From NCBI RefSeq assembly GCF_022763305.1, contig NZ_JALEGT010000092.1, positions 1 to 42,458 of the forward strand: a DNA stretch of 42,458 bases, given 5' to 3'. Shown one piece after another: positions 1 to 8,865 of this stretch. The DNA is from Marivita sp. (lineage in GTDB: Bacteria; Pseudomonadota; Alphaproteobacteria; Rhodobacterales; Rhodobacteraceae). The notes under the pieces are model-generated. The model had not been told where the DNA came from and did no database searches. It saw nothing but the letters and a program-made list of their open reading frames with translations. Position numbers and translations under genes: made by a program. Within the stretch, counting starts at the first letter, position 1. Each line of letters opens with the position of its first letter.

Positions 1-717
1 ATAATCAAACAGTACCAGCCGCTGCCCTGTTCAACATGTGGCAGAGTGAATCGGCCTAACAAAAAGTCAGGTCAATTCAGGAGGACGGGTATAAAACCGG
101 GGTGCGTCACCGATTGTGGGATTGTGACCACCGCCCGCGCGCACCCCCGCCTTGGTCGGGGGGCGCTGCCCAATCGTGTCCTTGTCTCCGGCGGTGGCGG
201 ACGCGACGCCTTTCCGATGATTTCCGCTGCCATCCTGGCGATGGCGGAACTGCCCCGGCGCAAACGGCCCGAGATGACCGTGATCACCGGACCATTGATG
301 GACCGGGAACTGCAGACCGAGGCGATGCGTCTCGGACATCTGAACGGCGTCGAGGTACTCGAACATGTCCCGGATCTGCCGTCCCGTATGGCGCACTCGG
401 ACCTGCTGATCACCATGGCCGGGTACAATTCGATCAACGAGGCGCTCGCGGTGGGCTGTCCCATCGTGACCGTGCCGCGCCTTGGTCCATCAGCCGAGCA
501 ACGGCTGCGGGCCGAGGCCTTGGAGCGCGCGGGTCTTGCTCATTACCTGCGTCGTGAGGATCTCAGCGCTGCCAGCATTGCGCGGCTGTTGCGCCGAATC
601 CCGCGCTCCGCAAAGCCCAATCCCTTGAACACCAACGGAGTGCAGACCGCAGCCCGCGTTCTGGCATCGCTCTGTACCCAATCCAGACGTGCAGAACCGG
701 AGCGTACCCATGCCTGA
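1..717 (+). CDS. Glycosyltransferase, MurG/GT28-like C-terminal domain (5' partial)
   Basis: This is the C-terminal nucleotide-sugar-binding half of a GT-B glycosyltransferase of the MurG/COG4671 kind. The strand after the linker reads RVLVSGGGGRDAFP. Further on, MAGYNSINEALAVGCPIVTVP followed by EQRLRAEAL matches the donor-binding motif of the family. Family members are about 380-400 residues, so the N-terminal acceptor domain is missing. The frame is open to the left edge, with a possible internal GTG at 46, so the true start may lie outside the window. However, the residues before the GGGG strand do not resemble the family, so an N-terminally truncated gene is also possible. The stop overlaps the next gene's ATG at 710. 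It is the first visible gene of the glycan operon. Family is fairly sure; donor and acceptor are unknown. Confidence 0.7.
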   Translation: MIKQYQPLPCSTCGRVNRPNKKSGQFRRTGIKPGCVTDCGIVTTARAHPRLGRGALPNRVLVSGGGGRDAFPMISAAILAMAELPRRKRPEMTVITGPLMDRELQTEAMRLGHLNGVEVLEHVPDLPSRMAHSDLLITMAGYNSINEALAVGCPIVTVPRLGPSAEQRLRAEALERAGLAHYLRREDLSAASIARLLRRIPRSAKPNPLNTNGVQTAARVLASLCTQSRRAEPERTHA

Positions 718-1912
718 CGCACCCATCGCATACATCCTCAAGCGGTTTCCGCGGTTCAGCGAAACCTTCATCCTGAATGAATTGCTGGCGCACGAGGCCG
801 CAGGAGCGACGACGCAGGTCTATTCGCTTCTGGCACCTCCGGAAGAGCCCCGTCATGCCGGACTGGCGCAGCTGAAGGCAAAGGTGCAGATCCTCAAGGC
901 GCTGGGCAGCGGCCCGGACGGAGTTGCAGCACCCGGAGATGCGGCGCTCTATTCCGGCAAGACCGCGCAGGAGATCGGCGCGCTGCAGCGCAAGGCAAAG
1001 GCAGTGGCACTGGACGCATTGGCCCGTGGCATCACGCATTTTCATGCGCATTTCGGATCGGATACCACGATTGTCGCGTGCCTTGCGGCACGGGAGGTGG
1101 GGGGCAGCTATTCGTTCACCGCTCACGCCAAGGATATCTACCACACCTATGTGACGCCCGAGGCTGACGCTGACATGCGCCGCGCCAAGATGCGGGAGGC
1201 GGCCTTTGTGGCCACCGTCTCCGATTACAATGCGCGCGCTTTGTCCCGTCTGTGCCCTGAGGCCCGGATCATCCGGCTGTACAACGGCATTGATCTTGAC
1301 GCCTTCGCGCCGGTCGATCCCGCAACGCAGATACCCGGGCATCTGATTGCCGTTGGCAGGATGGTCGAAAAGAAGGGCTTTGACGTGCTGCTTAAGGCCG
1401 GTGCGGAGCTCAAGGCCCGAACGGTGCCATTCACGGTGTCGCTGATCGGGTCCGGACCGCTCGAGCCGGCCTTGCGCGCACAGCGCGCGGCATTGGGGCT
1501 CGAGGACTGTGTCGCGATGGATGGCCCGCTTCCGCAAGAGGCGCTGATCAACGCGATGGGTAAAGCGCAGGCGGCTGTGCTGCCCTGCGTGGTGACTGAC
1601 AGCGGTGATCGCGACGGGCTGCCGACGGTGTTGCTCGAAGCCATGGCGCGGGGATTGCCTGTCGTCACGACAACAACGTCCGGTGGTCCGGAAATCGTCG
1701 AGGATGGTATAACCGGGCGGCTCTGTGCGCCAGGGGATGCCACCGCGCTGGCGGATGCGTTGGAAGACGTGCTTGCGCTCCCCGAACGCGCACAGGTGAT
1801 GGGAGCTGCAGGCCGCCGACGTGCCGAACGTCTGTTCGATCTGACCACCAATGCCGGAACCCTGCGCAGGCTCTTGCGCGATCCTGCCCGCGCCGGACAG
1901 GAGGCCGCCTGA
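710..1912 (+). CDS. Glycosyltransferase family 4 (WcaL/AmsK-like)
   Basis: A 400-residue retaining GT-B glycosyltransferase that would add a sugar to a growing surface glycan on the cytoplasmic face. It opens with IAYILKRFPRFSETFILNE, typical of colanic-acid/amylovoran-type GT4 enzymes (WcaL, AmsK). The acceptor-domain motif HFHAHFGSD sits near residue 113. The donor-domain motif DGLPTVLLEAMARGLPVV carries an E-x7-E-type signature, followed by SGGPEIVEDG. ATG 710 is preferred over GTG 689 because the protein homology begins there and it gives the short overlap with the upstream stop that is common in this operon. The stop overlaps the next start as TGATG at 1910-1914. The sugar transferred cannot be deduced. 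Confidence 0.9.
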   Translation: MPDAPIAYILKRFPRFSETFILNELLAHEAAGATTQVYSLLAPPEEPRHAGLAQLKAKVQILKALGSGPDGVAAPGDAALYSGKTAQEIGALQRKAKAVALDALARGITHFHAHFGSDTTIVACLAAREVGGSYSFTAHAKDIYHTYVTPEADADMRRAKMREAAFVATVSDYNARALSRLCPEARIIRLYNGIDLDAFAPVDPATQIPGHLIAVGRMVEKKGFDVLLKAGAELKARTVPFTVSLIGSGPLEPALRAQRAALGLEDCVAMDGPLPQEALINAMGKAQAAVLPCVVTDSGDRDGLPTVLLEAMARGLPVVTTTTSGGPEIVEDGITGRLCAPGDATALADALEDVLALPERAQVMGAAGRRRAERLFDLTTNAGTLRRLLRDPARAGQEAA

Positions 1913-3084
1913 TGCGTATTGCCTATGTTACTGCTGATCGCGGCATCCCCGTGTTCGGAGAGAAGGGGGCGTCGATCCATATCCAGGAAATGATCCGCGC
2001 CTTTGATAAACTGGGTCACGAGGTCCGGGTGGTGGCGGCCCGGCGCGGCGAAGGCGACGATACCGCTCTTGCAGTCGAAGAAGTGAAGTCGCGGGTGGCA
2101 GGCACGGATCGTGCCGAAAAGGAACGCGCCGCCATGGCGCAGGCCGATGCAATCGAGGCGCGTCTTCTGTCGCTCTGGCGCGAATGGCCGTTTGATCTGA
2201 TCTACGAACGCTATTCGCTTTGGTCTGCGGCCGGGTGTCGGGCCGCGCGCCGGCTGGGTGTGTCGGTGGTGACAGAAGTCAATGCGCCGCTCCTGCTGGA
2301 ACAGGCGGCCTTTCGGTCGCTGGTCTGTGAGGCCGAGGCCCGCGCCATGGAAGCCGAGGTATTGGCCCGGTCCGATGCTCTCGCAGCGGTCTCGCGCCAG
2401 ATGGCGGACTATCTCGTCAGCGCGGGCGCGGATGCGTCCCGCGTGCACGTGATCGGGAACGCCGTCGACACGGCGCAGTTCCATCCCGGCATCCCCGCAA
2501 CCGAACTGCCCGGCATTCCGTCCGATGCCTTTGTCGTCGGGTTCACCGGGTCGCTGAAGATGTGGCACGGCGTCGATACGCTGATGCAGGCGTTCCGAGA
2601 TTTTCAGGCCGTCGAGCCGCGTGCCCATCTGCTGATCTGCGGCGATGGCCCGAAACGAGGTTGGATCGACGGTTATGTGGCGGGCGCGCAGCTTGAGGAT
2701 GCCGTGACCATGGCCGGTTGGGTCGATCACGCGGCGTTGCCGGGCCTGATCGCCCGGATGGACGTGGCGACCGCGCCCTATCCAGCGGCCGAGGATCACT
2801 ACTTTTCCCCGCTCAAACTGTTCGAATATCTGGCGATGGGTCGGCCCGTGCTGGCCAGTGACATCGGTCAGACGGCCGAGCTTCTGTCCGGAACAGGGGC
2901 CGCGCGGCTGATCCCGCCGGGGGATGCGACGGCCTTGACGGCTGCGCTTCGCGAGCTTGCTGCCGATCCAGAGCGTCGCGCAAGCATGTCCACCGCCGCC
3001 GCTGCCGAAGGCGCGCGCCACGACTGGACCCGCAACGCGGCCCGTGTGGTCGAGATCGCTCAAAGCCGGAGGGCCGCCGCATGA
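1912..3084 (+). CDS. Glycosyltransferase family 4
   Basis: A 390-residue GT4 enzyme. The N-terminus reads MRIAYVTADRGIPVFGEKGA and continues SIHIQEMIRAF, the usual first Rossmann strand with the glycine-containing loop. The donor domain contains VVGFTGSLKMWHGVDTLMQA and YFSPLKLFEYLAMGRPVLAS; the final part carries the E-x7-E-like motif and is followed by a PPGDATAL segment seen in most GT4 proteins. Start and stop overlap the neighbouring genes by a few bases, so it is translationally coupled to the previous transferase and to the exporter. This implies successive transfer steps in one glycan pathway. No membrane segment is evident; it should act at the inner face of the membrane. Confidence 0.9.
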   Translation: MRIAYVTADRGIPVFGEKGASIHIQEMIRAFDKLGHEVRVVAARRGEGDDTALAVEEVKSRVAGTDRAEKERAAMAQADAIEARLLSLWREWPFDLIYERYSLWSAAGCRAARRLGVSVVTEVNAPLLLEQAAFRSLVCEAEARAMEAEVLARSDALAAVSRQMADYLVSAGADASRVHVIGNAVDTAQFHPGIPATELPGIPSDAFVVGFTGSLKMWHGVDTLMQAFRDFQAVEPRAHLLICGDGPKRGWIDGYVAGAQLEDAVTMAGWVDHAALPGLIARMDVATAPYPAAEDHYFSPLKLFEYLAMGRPVLASDIGQTAELLSGTGAARLIPPGDATALTAALRELAADPERRASMSTAAAAEGARHDWTRNAARVVEIAQSRRAAA

Positions 3085-4850
3085 ACCGCGACCGCAAGAT
3101 CGAGGTTGGCGCACTGCGCCGTCTCTTCCGGCGCATGGGCCCGCATCTCGGCGACCACCGTCGCAAGCTGACCTTCGGGTTTCTGGCAATGATCGGCGTC
3201 GCGCTGGCGGAAATCATGCGGCCCTGGCCGATCAAGGTCGTCTTTGATGGCATTCTCATTCCTCAGGACAACCCCGATGCCGTCACCGGCTGGCTGCTGT
3301 CCGTCTTCGGTACCGGGGACGCGCTTCTGGGGGCGATGGCGGCTGCCATCCTTTGCATCGCGCTTCTTGGAGGCGCGATGGGCTTTGCCCAGGCCTACCT
3401 GATTGCGGCCGTGGGTCAGAAGGTGGTCGCTGCAATCCGGCTGGATCTTTACCGTCACGTCCACCGTCTGTCCCATTCCTTTCACGACACCGCGTCGTCA
3501 GGCGATATCATCGCGCGGCTGACCGGCGACGTGCGGATGATGCGCGATCTGCTGATTGATGCGGTCGTGTTTTTCGCTGCGCGTGGTCTGGTGATCCTGC
3601 TGACCATCGCCGTGATGCTCTGGATGGACTGGCGGCTGACGCTCGTGGCTCTGACGATCCTTCCGGCGCTCTGGCTGGTCTCCCGTCATTTCGGCAAGCG
3701 CATCAAGGGTGCTGCGCGCAAACAGCGCCGCAAGGAAGGCAAGATTGCCGTGGTGATGACCGAAGGCATCTCGGCCATCACTGTCGTCAAGGGCTTTGCC
3801 CGCGAGTCCTACGAAGAGGCGCGCTTCGCCAAGCAGAACAACTCGTCCGCCGAAGCCGGGGTTGTGACCACACGTTTGGCCGCAAACATGGACCGCGTCA
3901 CGCAGGTTCTGCTGGCTTTAGGGACGGCGGTTGTTGTCTGGTTCGGTGTCACGCAGGTGCGCGCGGGCGCGATCAGCCCGGGCGATCTTCTGGTCTTCAC
4001 AGCCTACCTGTCCTCCCTCTACAAACCGATCCGCAAGATGGCTGCGATGACCGCTCGGGTTGCCAAGGCCACGGCCAGCGGGGAACGTCTGCTCGAGATC
4101 TTCGATCTGCAGCCGGACATCGCCGAGAACCCGGATGCGAAACCGCTCAAACACCCGAGCCATGGTTCGATCCGGTTTGACGAGGTCAGCTTTGCCTACG
4201 CCGGCGCGACCGTCCCTGTGCTCGATCGCGTCATGCTCGACCTTCATCCCGGCGAAGTCACGGCGCTGATAGGGCCAAGCGGCGCGGGCAAGTCGACGCT
4301 CGCGCGGCTCTTGATGCGGTTCTATGACCCGACCCATGGCACCGTGCGCATCAACGGGCAGGACATCCGGAACGTGACCCTCGACAGTCTGCGCAGCAGC
4401 ATCGCGGTTGTCTTGCAGGACAGCGTTCTGTTCGGCACCAGCGTGCGGGACAACATTGCCTATGGCCGACTGGACGCGACCGAGGACGAGATCATCGCCG
4501 CTGCCAAGGCCGCCGAGGCCGATGGGTTTGTCCGCAACCTGCCCGAAGGGTATGACACCGTTCTGGGCGAGCGGGGCGAGACAGTGTCAGGCGGGCAGCG
4601 CCAGCGCATCGCCATTGCACGGGCAATCCTGCGGGATGCACCGATCCTCATCCTCGACGAACCACTCACCGGGCTTGATCCGGTCACGGCCCGGGGGTTG
4701 CTGGCCAGTCTGCGCCGCGCCGCCGCCGGACGTACAACCCTTCTTGTCGCTCATGACGACCTGACCCTGTCTCTGGCGGATCGCATCTTGCGGGTCGAAG
4801 GGGGGCAGCTGACCGAGGTCACGCACGCAAGGCGGAGCCTTTCGGCATGA
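3081..4850 (+). CDS. ABC exporter, fused permease and ATPase (ABCB/MsbA type)
   Basis: A 589-residue half-transporter expected to dimerise and move a lipid-linked or amphipathic glycan across the inner membrane. Residues about 25-310 form a six-helix ABC exporter membrane domain (early segments LTFGFLAMIGVALAEIM and MAAAILCIALLGGAMGFA). The ATPase follows. Walker A is GPSGAGKST at 398-406, the Q-loop region is AVVLQDSVLFG, the signature is VSGGQRQR at 502-509, Walker B is ILILDEP at 522-528 with catalytic E527, and the switch histidine is H558. The D-loop reads TGLDP rather than the SALD usual in ABCB exporters. ATG 3081 overlaps the upstream stop (ATGA), and its own stop overlaps the next ATG at 4847. 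Its place among four glycosyltransferases points to glycan or glycolipid export. Confidence 0.93.
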   Translation: MNRDRKIEVGALRRLFRRMGPHLGDHRRKLTFGFLAMIGVALAEIMRPWPIKVVFDGILIPQDNPDAVTGWLLSVFGTGDALLGAMAAAILCIALLGGAMGFAQAYLIAAVGQKVVAAIRLDLYRHVHRLSHSFHDTASSGDIIARLTGDVRMMRDLLIDAVVFFAARGLVILLTIAVMLWMDWRLTLVALTILPALWLVSRHFGKRIKGAARKQRRKEGKIAVVMTEGISAITVVKGFARESYEEARFAKQNNSSAEAGVVTTRLAANMDRVTQVLLALGTAVVVWFGVTQVRAGAISPGDLLVFTAYLSSLYKPIRKMAAMTARVAKATASGERLLEIFDLQPDIAENPDAKPLKHPSHGSIRFDEVSFAYAGATVPVLDRVMLDLHPGEVTALIGPSGAGKSTLARLLMRFYDPTHGTVRINGQDIRNVTLDSLRSSIAVVLQDSVLFGTSVRDNIAYGRLDATEDEIIAAAKAAEADGFVRNLPEGYDTVLGERGETVSGGQRQRIAIARAILRDAPILILDEPLTGLDPVTARGLLASLRRAAAGRTTLLVAHDDLTLSLADRILRVEGGQLTEVTHARRSLSA

Positions 4851-6049
4851 CGCGTGCGCTGGACCTTCTTGAGCGGATCGACTGCCCGCAGCAGGCGCCG
4901 GGCCTCATGGCAGCGATGTGCGAGGTCTTTGGCGAACAGCCTGCGTCGATCACGCTCGAGCGGACGCATTTCCCAGGCAACAAACCGGTTCAGCAGGTTC
5001 TATGCGCTGCGTTTCCGGATGGCCGGCACGAAACCGTGTTCGCGGAAGAGTGTCCGATTGCGCCGGGGGCGCATGTCGAGAGCATCCGGGCAAGTCTCGG
5101 CAAGAGCCGCAACGGCCAGCGCCCGGGCCTCCACGCCACGTCGGTGGTCGCGTCCCAAGCGATGGGGCTGGTCTTGCGCAAGCCTGGGCTGGACGAGCGC
5201 CTTCCCGGGCTGCGTCTGCTGCACGATCCGGTCTTTGCCCGCGCGGCCCTGCGAAACCTTTTTGGCACAGAGGTTGGGCCGGTTGTCGTCGATCTCGTTG
5301 CGCATCGGCTGGGAAAGCGCGCCGTGGTGCGCATCAGAGGGGCGGGTCTCGACGTCTTTGTCCGGCTCCGCGCCATCAAGAGCGAAGATGGAGATATGCG
5401 CCTCAAGCGCCACCATGCGCTGTGGCACAGCCTGTCGCGTCAGACGGACCTCCGCATTCCCGAGCCTTTGGGAGCCTTGCCGGACATCGGTGCTGCGGTT
5501 TTCGGCGTCCTGCCGGGGGATCCCGCAGACCTTCGAGCACGGGACGTCGGATCGGTTGCCCGCGCCGTCTCAGCACTTCAGGGGCTCGAACTGGCTGGAC
5601 TTCCAGTGCATTCGGGCACCGATGAGGCGCGCCTGCTGTCCCTGTGGCTGGAGCGGTGCCGCATCGGGCAGCCCGAGATCGCCCGACGCATCGCGCCGGA
5701 CCTGATCGCGGTGATGGCGGCACTGCAACAGGCTTCGGCCACGCCACGCCCCTGTCACCGGGACCTGCACGAGAAGCAGATACTGGTCTCGGACGGTGTT
5801 GCAGGGCTTTTGGACTTCGACACGCTGTGCCTGTCTGACCCGGCGCTGGATGTGGGCAATCTGCTGGCGCATCTGGTCCTTGCAGGTCAGGACGAAGCAC
5901 CGCTTCGGTCAGCGTTCGATCTGCCCGGGATCGGGCTCTGGCGCCGCGCGGCACTGTTCCGGCTGGCCATGATCTATGCGTTTACCTCAACACCCGAGGC
6001 GGTGCTGGATCGACTGATCGAAGAGGCGCAGGCCGATGCTGAGGATTGA
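4847..6049 (+). CDS. APH-fold phosphotransferase
   Basis: A 400-residue protein with an aminoglycoside-phosphotransferase/choline-kinase fold in its C-terminal half. The catalytic loop is HRDLHEKQIL (H304, D306, with H308 in the loop) and the metal-binding motif is LLDFDTL (D323, D325), followed by the DPALDVGNLLAHLVL helix typical of APH proteins. The N-terminal 180 residues are not recognised. In APH enzymes the first Asp is the catalytic base and the second binds Mg-ATP. Both are present, so it is probably an active kinase of a small molecule or sugar rather than a resistance gene. It sits between the exporter and a second APH-like gene in the glycan operon, which suggests it phosphorylates a glycan precursor or adds a phosphate decoration. 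Confidence 0.85.
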   Translation: MTRALDLLERIDCPQQAPGLMAAMCEVFGEQPASITLERTHFPGNKPVQQVLCAAFPDGRHETVFAEECPIAPGAHVESIRASLGKSRNGQRPGLHATSVVASQAMGLVLRKPGLDERLPGLRLLHDPVFARAALRNLFGTEVGPVVVDLVAHRLGKRAVVRIRGAGLDVFVRLRAIKSEDGDMRLKRHHALWHSLSRQTDLRIPEPLGALPDIGAAVFGVLPGDPADLRARDVGSVARAVSALQGLELAGLPVHSGTDEARLLSLWLERCRIGQPEIARRIAPDLIAVMAALQQASATPRPCHRDLHEKQILVSDGVAGLLDFDTLCLSDPALDVGNLLAHLVLAGQDEAPLRSAFDLPGIGLWRRAALFRLAMIYAFTSTPEAVLDRLIEEAQADAED

Positions 6050-7190
6050 AGATGCGCATCTGCCGGGGCTCGCCGACCTGAGCGGGGATCGCTTGCGCGC
6101 CATCACAGGCGCGGACGAGGTGGACCTGCTGCGCCTGCGCTACCGGCCCGGCAAGCGGGCGATCCTGCATGTGGCTACATGGAAGAATGGGCACAGCGCG
6201 GAAGGGACCCTGTGGTTCTTTGGCGGTGACAAGGGTCGGCGCATCGCCCGCCGCAATCGCATGGCCTCCTCTTTCGACCCGGAGACGGCAGCCCTGTTCG
6301 AGGCGTTTCCGCAGGACCACCGGATGCCGCAGATCCGCAGGTTTCTTGCAGATTACGAGTCGGTTCTGCAAAAAATGACAGGCCGCCGAGCCTGCGGAGT
6401 GCCTGTCCTTCTCCGTTACCGGCCGGGACTGTCCTGTACCTTTCGGTGTGCGATTGATGGACCGGACCCGGTTTATGTGAAGCTGATCAATGACGATGAT
6501 CCGCAGCGTCTGCAGACTGCCAACCGGGCAATGCAGGATGCGCTGGCGTCATCAGGCACCACGGTCGCGCCGGTCCTTGGGATCGACAGGGATCTCGGGG
6601 CCGTCGCATATGGCAGCGCACCGGGCCTGCCGCTCGATCAGGCCGTCTCCGACATCACCAGCCTCGCACCACTTGACCGCACCATCGCGGGGCTGCGCCA
6701 TTTCTGGGCCGCACCGATCCCATGCGGTCGGACGCTGGACCCCGAGATGCTTCTGGCGCGCGCCCGCGAGAGCGTGGATTTCGTGGCCATCACGGCTCCG
6801 GACTGCCTGTCGGATGTCGCCAGCATTCTGCGCAACCTCGAAAAACGCCGTCCCGACGCCCCGTTGCGGCCCATCCACGCGGATATGAAACTCGAACACG
6901 TTGTGCTCGATCCGGACCAGACAACTCTGATCGACACCGAAAGCGTGTCACTTGGCCTGCCGGACTACGATCTGGCACAGCTCTTCGGGCGGATTTGGCA
7001 GGCCGAACAAGAGAGTCGCTTCCCAAGCCAATTCGCCGAGGCCGCTGCGGCGCAGGTGCGGAGCGCGGCTGGCACGTCCTTTGACTGGTGTCTCGGCATT
7101 GTCGCTGTCCGGCTTCCGAAATTCTACGCGCAGCGCCCCGGACCCGACACGGACAGCGCCATCCGCGCCATCCTCGGGCGGCTTGCATGA
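6036..7190 (+). CDS. Second APH-fold phosphotransferase
   Basis: A 384-residue phosphotransferase-family protein that overlaps its upstream neighbour by 14 bases. The C-terminal lobe holds HADMKLEHV (H281, D283, K285) and then LIDTES (D300), the APH catalytic-loop and metal-loop pair, followed by DYDLAQLFGRIW, the helix where APH proteins keep a conserved Asp. The order is right but the loops differ from the neighbouring paralogue: HADMKLEH instead of HRDLHEKQ, and DTES instead of DFDT. Two such divergent kinases side by side are likely to act on different substrates or in sequence. The N-terminal part includes RLRYRPGKRAILHV, compatible with the kinase N-lobe. Substrate unknown. Confidence 0.83.
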   Translation: MLRIEDAHLPGLADLSGDRLRAITGADEVDLLRLRYRPGKRAILHVATWKNGHSAEGTLWFFGGDKGRRIARRNRMASSFDPETAALFEAFPQDHRMPQIRRFLADYESVLQKMTGRRACGVPVLLRYRPGLSCTFRCAIDGPDPVYVKLINDDDPQRLQTANRAMQDALASSGTTVAPVLGIDRDLGAVAYGSAPGLPLDQAVSDITSLAPLDRTIAGLRHFWAAPIPCGRTLDPEMLLARARESVDFVAITAPDCLSDVASILRNLEKRRPDAPLRPIHADMKLEHVVLDPDQTTLIDTESVSLGLPDYDLAQLFGRIWQAEQESRFPSQFAEAAAAQVRSAAGTSFDWCLGIVAVRLPKFYAQRPGPDTDSAIRAILGRLA

Positions 7191-8281
7191 TGTTGCGTGT
7201 GGCGCATGTGCTCAATTCGCCGGGGCATGGGGGTGTGCCACGGGTCGTGGACGCGCTGATCCGGCACAGCGACCCGATGCGCATTGCGCCTCTTGTCTTC
7301 TATCTCAAGCCGGGGCAGGGGACACCCGTCAGCCCGGACATCCCCATCCGGGTCGCGACCACGGCCAGCAAGGCCAGCGCGATGACGGAGTTGGTGGCAT
7401 TCCTCGATCATCACGGGATTGACGTCCTGCATACCCATTCCTACCGACCCAACCTCTTCGGCCGTATGGCAGGCGCGATGCTCCGTCCGGCCGGACTCCG
7501 GATCGTGGCGCATTACCACAACGACTACGACGACAAGTGGGACGCCGAGGCGCTGTGCGTGGAGCGCCGTCTTGCCGCGATCACCGATACCGCATTCGCA
7601 GTATCCGCATCGGTTGCCGCCCATGTGGCCGAACGTGTCGGGCTTGTCTGTGAGGTGGCCGAGAACGGGATTGACCGGGCGCGGGTGATCGGTGGCGACA
7701 AGGCACGCGGGCGCACTGCGCTTGGGCTCGGGGCGTGCGGCCCCGTGATCGGGCTTGTCGGTCGGGTGTGCCGTCAGAAGGGTGTCGATATCTTTGTCGA
7801 TGCAGCCATTGAGCTCGCCTCGACCCTGCCACAGGCGCAGTTCGTGATCATCGGCGACAGGGAGGATGCAAGCCTTGCCGCTGATCTCTGGTCCCGGATC
7901 GACTTGGCCGGTCTGACCGGTCGCTTCCGCTTTCCCGGCCACCGCGAGGACATGGCCGATATGTTTGCCGCACTTGATCTCCTGGCAGCTCCGTCGCGCT
8001 GGGAAGGTTTCGGCCTGATGCTGGCCGAAGCCATGGCGGCGGGTTTGCCTGTGGTCGCAAGCCGCGTCGGTGGCATTCCCGATGTGCTTGGTGAGGCCGG
8101 TATGCTGATATCGCCGGAGGATCCCACCGCCCTTGCCGATGCAATCGGGGCGGTTTTGTCCGACAGTCAACGGCGCGCGGCTATGATCAATCTGGGACAG
8201 ACGCGCGCCGCACGGTTCGACTGGGCGCGCACGGCGGGCCGGATCACGCAGGCCTATGAAGGCGTGCGGATGGCGGCATGA
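7187..8281 (+). CDS. Glycosyltransferase family 4
   Basis: A 364-residue GT4 glycosyltransferase. The start at ATG 7187 forms an ATGA overlap with the upstream stop, and the protein then begins MMLRVAHVLNSPGHGGVPRV, the typical first strand and glycine loop. An upstream in-frame start at 7088 would add 33 arginine-rich residues with no homology. The donor domain has GLVGRVCRQKGVDIFVDAA and RWEGFGLMLAEAMAAGLPVV, the latter with the E-x7-E signature, then the usual GGIPDVLGEAGMLISPEDP. It is the fourth transferase of the operon. The stop overlaps the phosphatase start at 8278. Confidence 0.9.
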   Translation: MMLRVAHVLNSPGHGGVPRVVDALIRHSDPMRIAPLVFYLKPGQGTPVSPDIPIRVATTASKASAMTELVAFLDHHGIDVLHTHSYRPNLFGRMAGAMLRPAGLRIVAHYHNDYDDKWDAEALCVERRLAAITDTAFAVSASVAAHVAERVGLVCEVAENGIDRARVIGGDKARGRTALGLGACGPVIGLVGRVCRQKGVDIFVDAAIELASTLPQAQFVIIGDREDASLAADLWSRIDLAGLTGRFRFPGHREDMADMFAALDLLAAPSRWEGFGLMLAEAMAAGLPVVASRVGGIPDVLGEAGMLISPEDPTALADAIGAVLSDSQRRAAMINLGQTRAARFDWARTAGRITQAYEGVRMAA

Positions 8282-8865
8282 GGGTGATCCTGATCCGGCA
8301 TGGCGAAACCACGACAAGCGGCCACAGCTATGCCGGCCGCAGCAACGTCCCGCTGACGCCGCGCGGCCATGAACAGGCTGCGCGTATCGCGGAAGACCTG
8401 TCTGGGCTGCCTCTCACCCACATCTTCGTCAGTTCCCTGTCCCGGTCCATTGATACGGCCCGGCCTTTGGCCCGTCAGCACGGACTTGACCTGCGGGTGA
8501 CGCCCTCCTTGGTCGAAATCGACTTTGGGGTGCTGGAAGGCCGGGAAAAAGGCGCCCTTGGCGTGAGTCTTCGCAAAGCTCATGCATACCGCCCGATTCC
8601 GGGGGGCGAGGCGCTGTGCGATGTCTGGGACAGGGCTGGTGCAGTCATCCGCGGGTTGCCGCATGCGCCCGACGCGATCAGCGCCGTGGTGGGTCATTTC
8701 TGGATCAACCGCCTGATCTGGGGCCGGCTTCACGGGCTGTCGTTCGAGGCAGCCTGTGCCAGCCGGGCATATCGCCCTGCAACCGGCTTCTGGGTCCACA
8801 TCCAGTGCCCCATTGCGCCGGCACGGCAGGACAGGGATGGCCTTGCGCGTGCCGCGTCTCTGTAA
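8278..8865 (+). CDS. Histidine phosphatase family protein (phosphoglycerate-mutase superfamily)
   Basis: A 195-residue enzyme of the histidine phosphatase superfamily. The N-terminus MRVILIRHGET carries the RHG motif, with H8 as phospho-acceptor. SRSIDTARPLA matches the second arginine region, and VVGHFWINR supplies the second catalytic histidine, H140. The acidic residue region is EIDFGVLEGR. Its ATGA overlap with the preceding glycosyltransferase makes it the last gene of the glycan operon. Such enzymes often dephosphorylate sugar phosphates (for example CobC-like or GmhB-type steps), so it may reverse or finish a step begun by the two APH-like kinases; that link is inference. Confidence 0.87.
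   Translation: MRVILIRHGETTTSGHSYAGRSNVPLTPRGHEQAARIAEDLSGLPLTHIFVSSLSRSIDTARPLARQHGLDLRVTPSLVEIDFGVLEGREKGALGVSLRKAHAYRPIPGGEALCDVWDRAGAVIRGLPHAPDAISAVVGHFWINRLIWGRLHGLSFEAACASRAYRPATGFWVHIQCPIAPARQDRDGLARAASL

Noticed and set aside
1225-3189. A 654-codon minus-strand frame across two glycosyltransferases
   Set aside because: Antisense shadow of strongly supported GT4 genes.
4847-7190. APH-like genes considered as antibiotic-resistance genes
   Set aside because: Their overlaps with glycosyltransferase and exporter genes point to a biosynthetic role, and sequence outside the catalytic loops does not resemble known resistance kinases.
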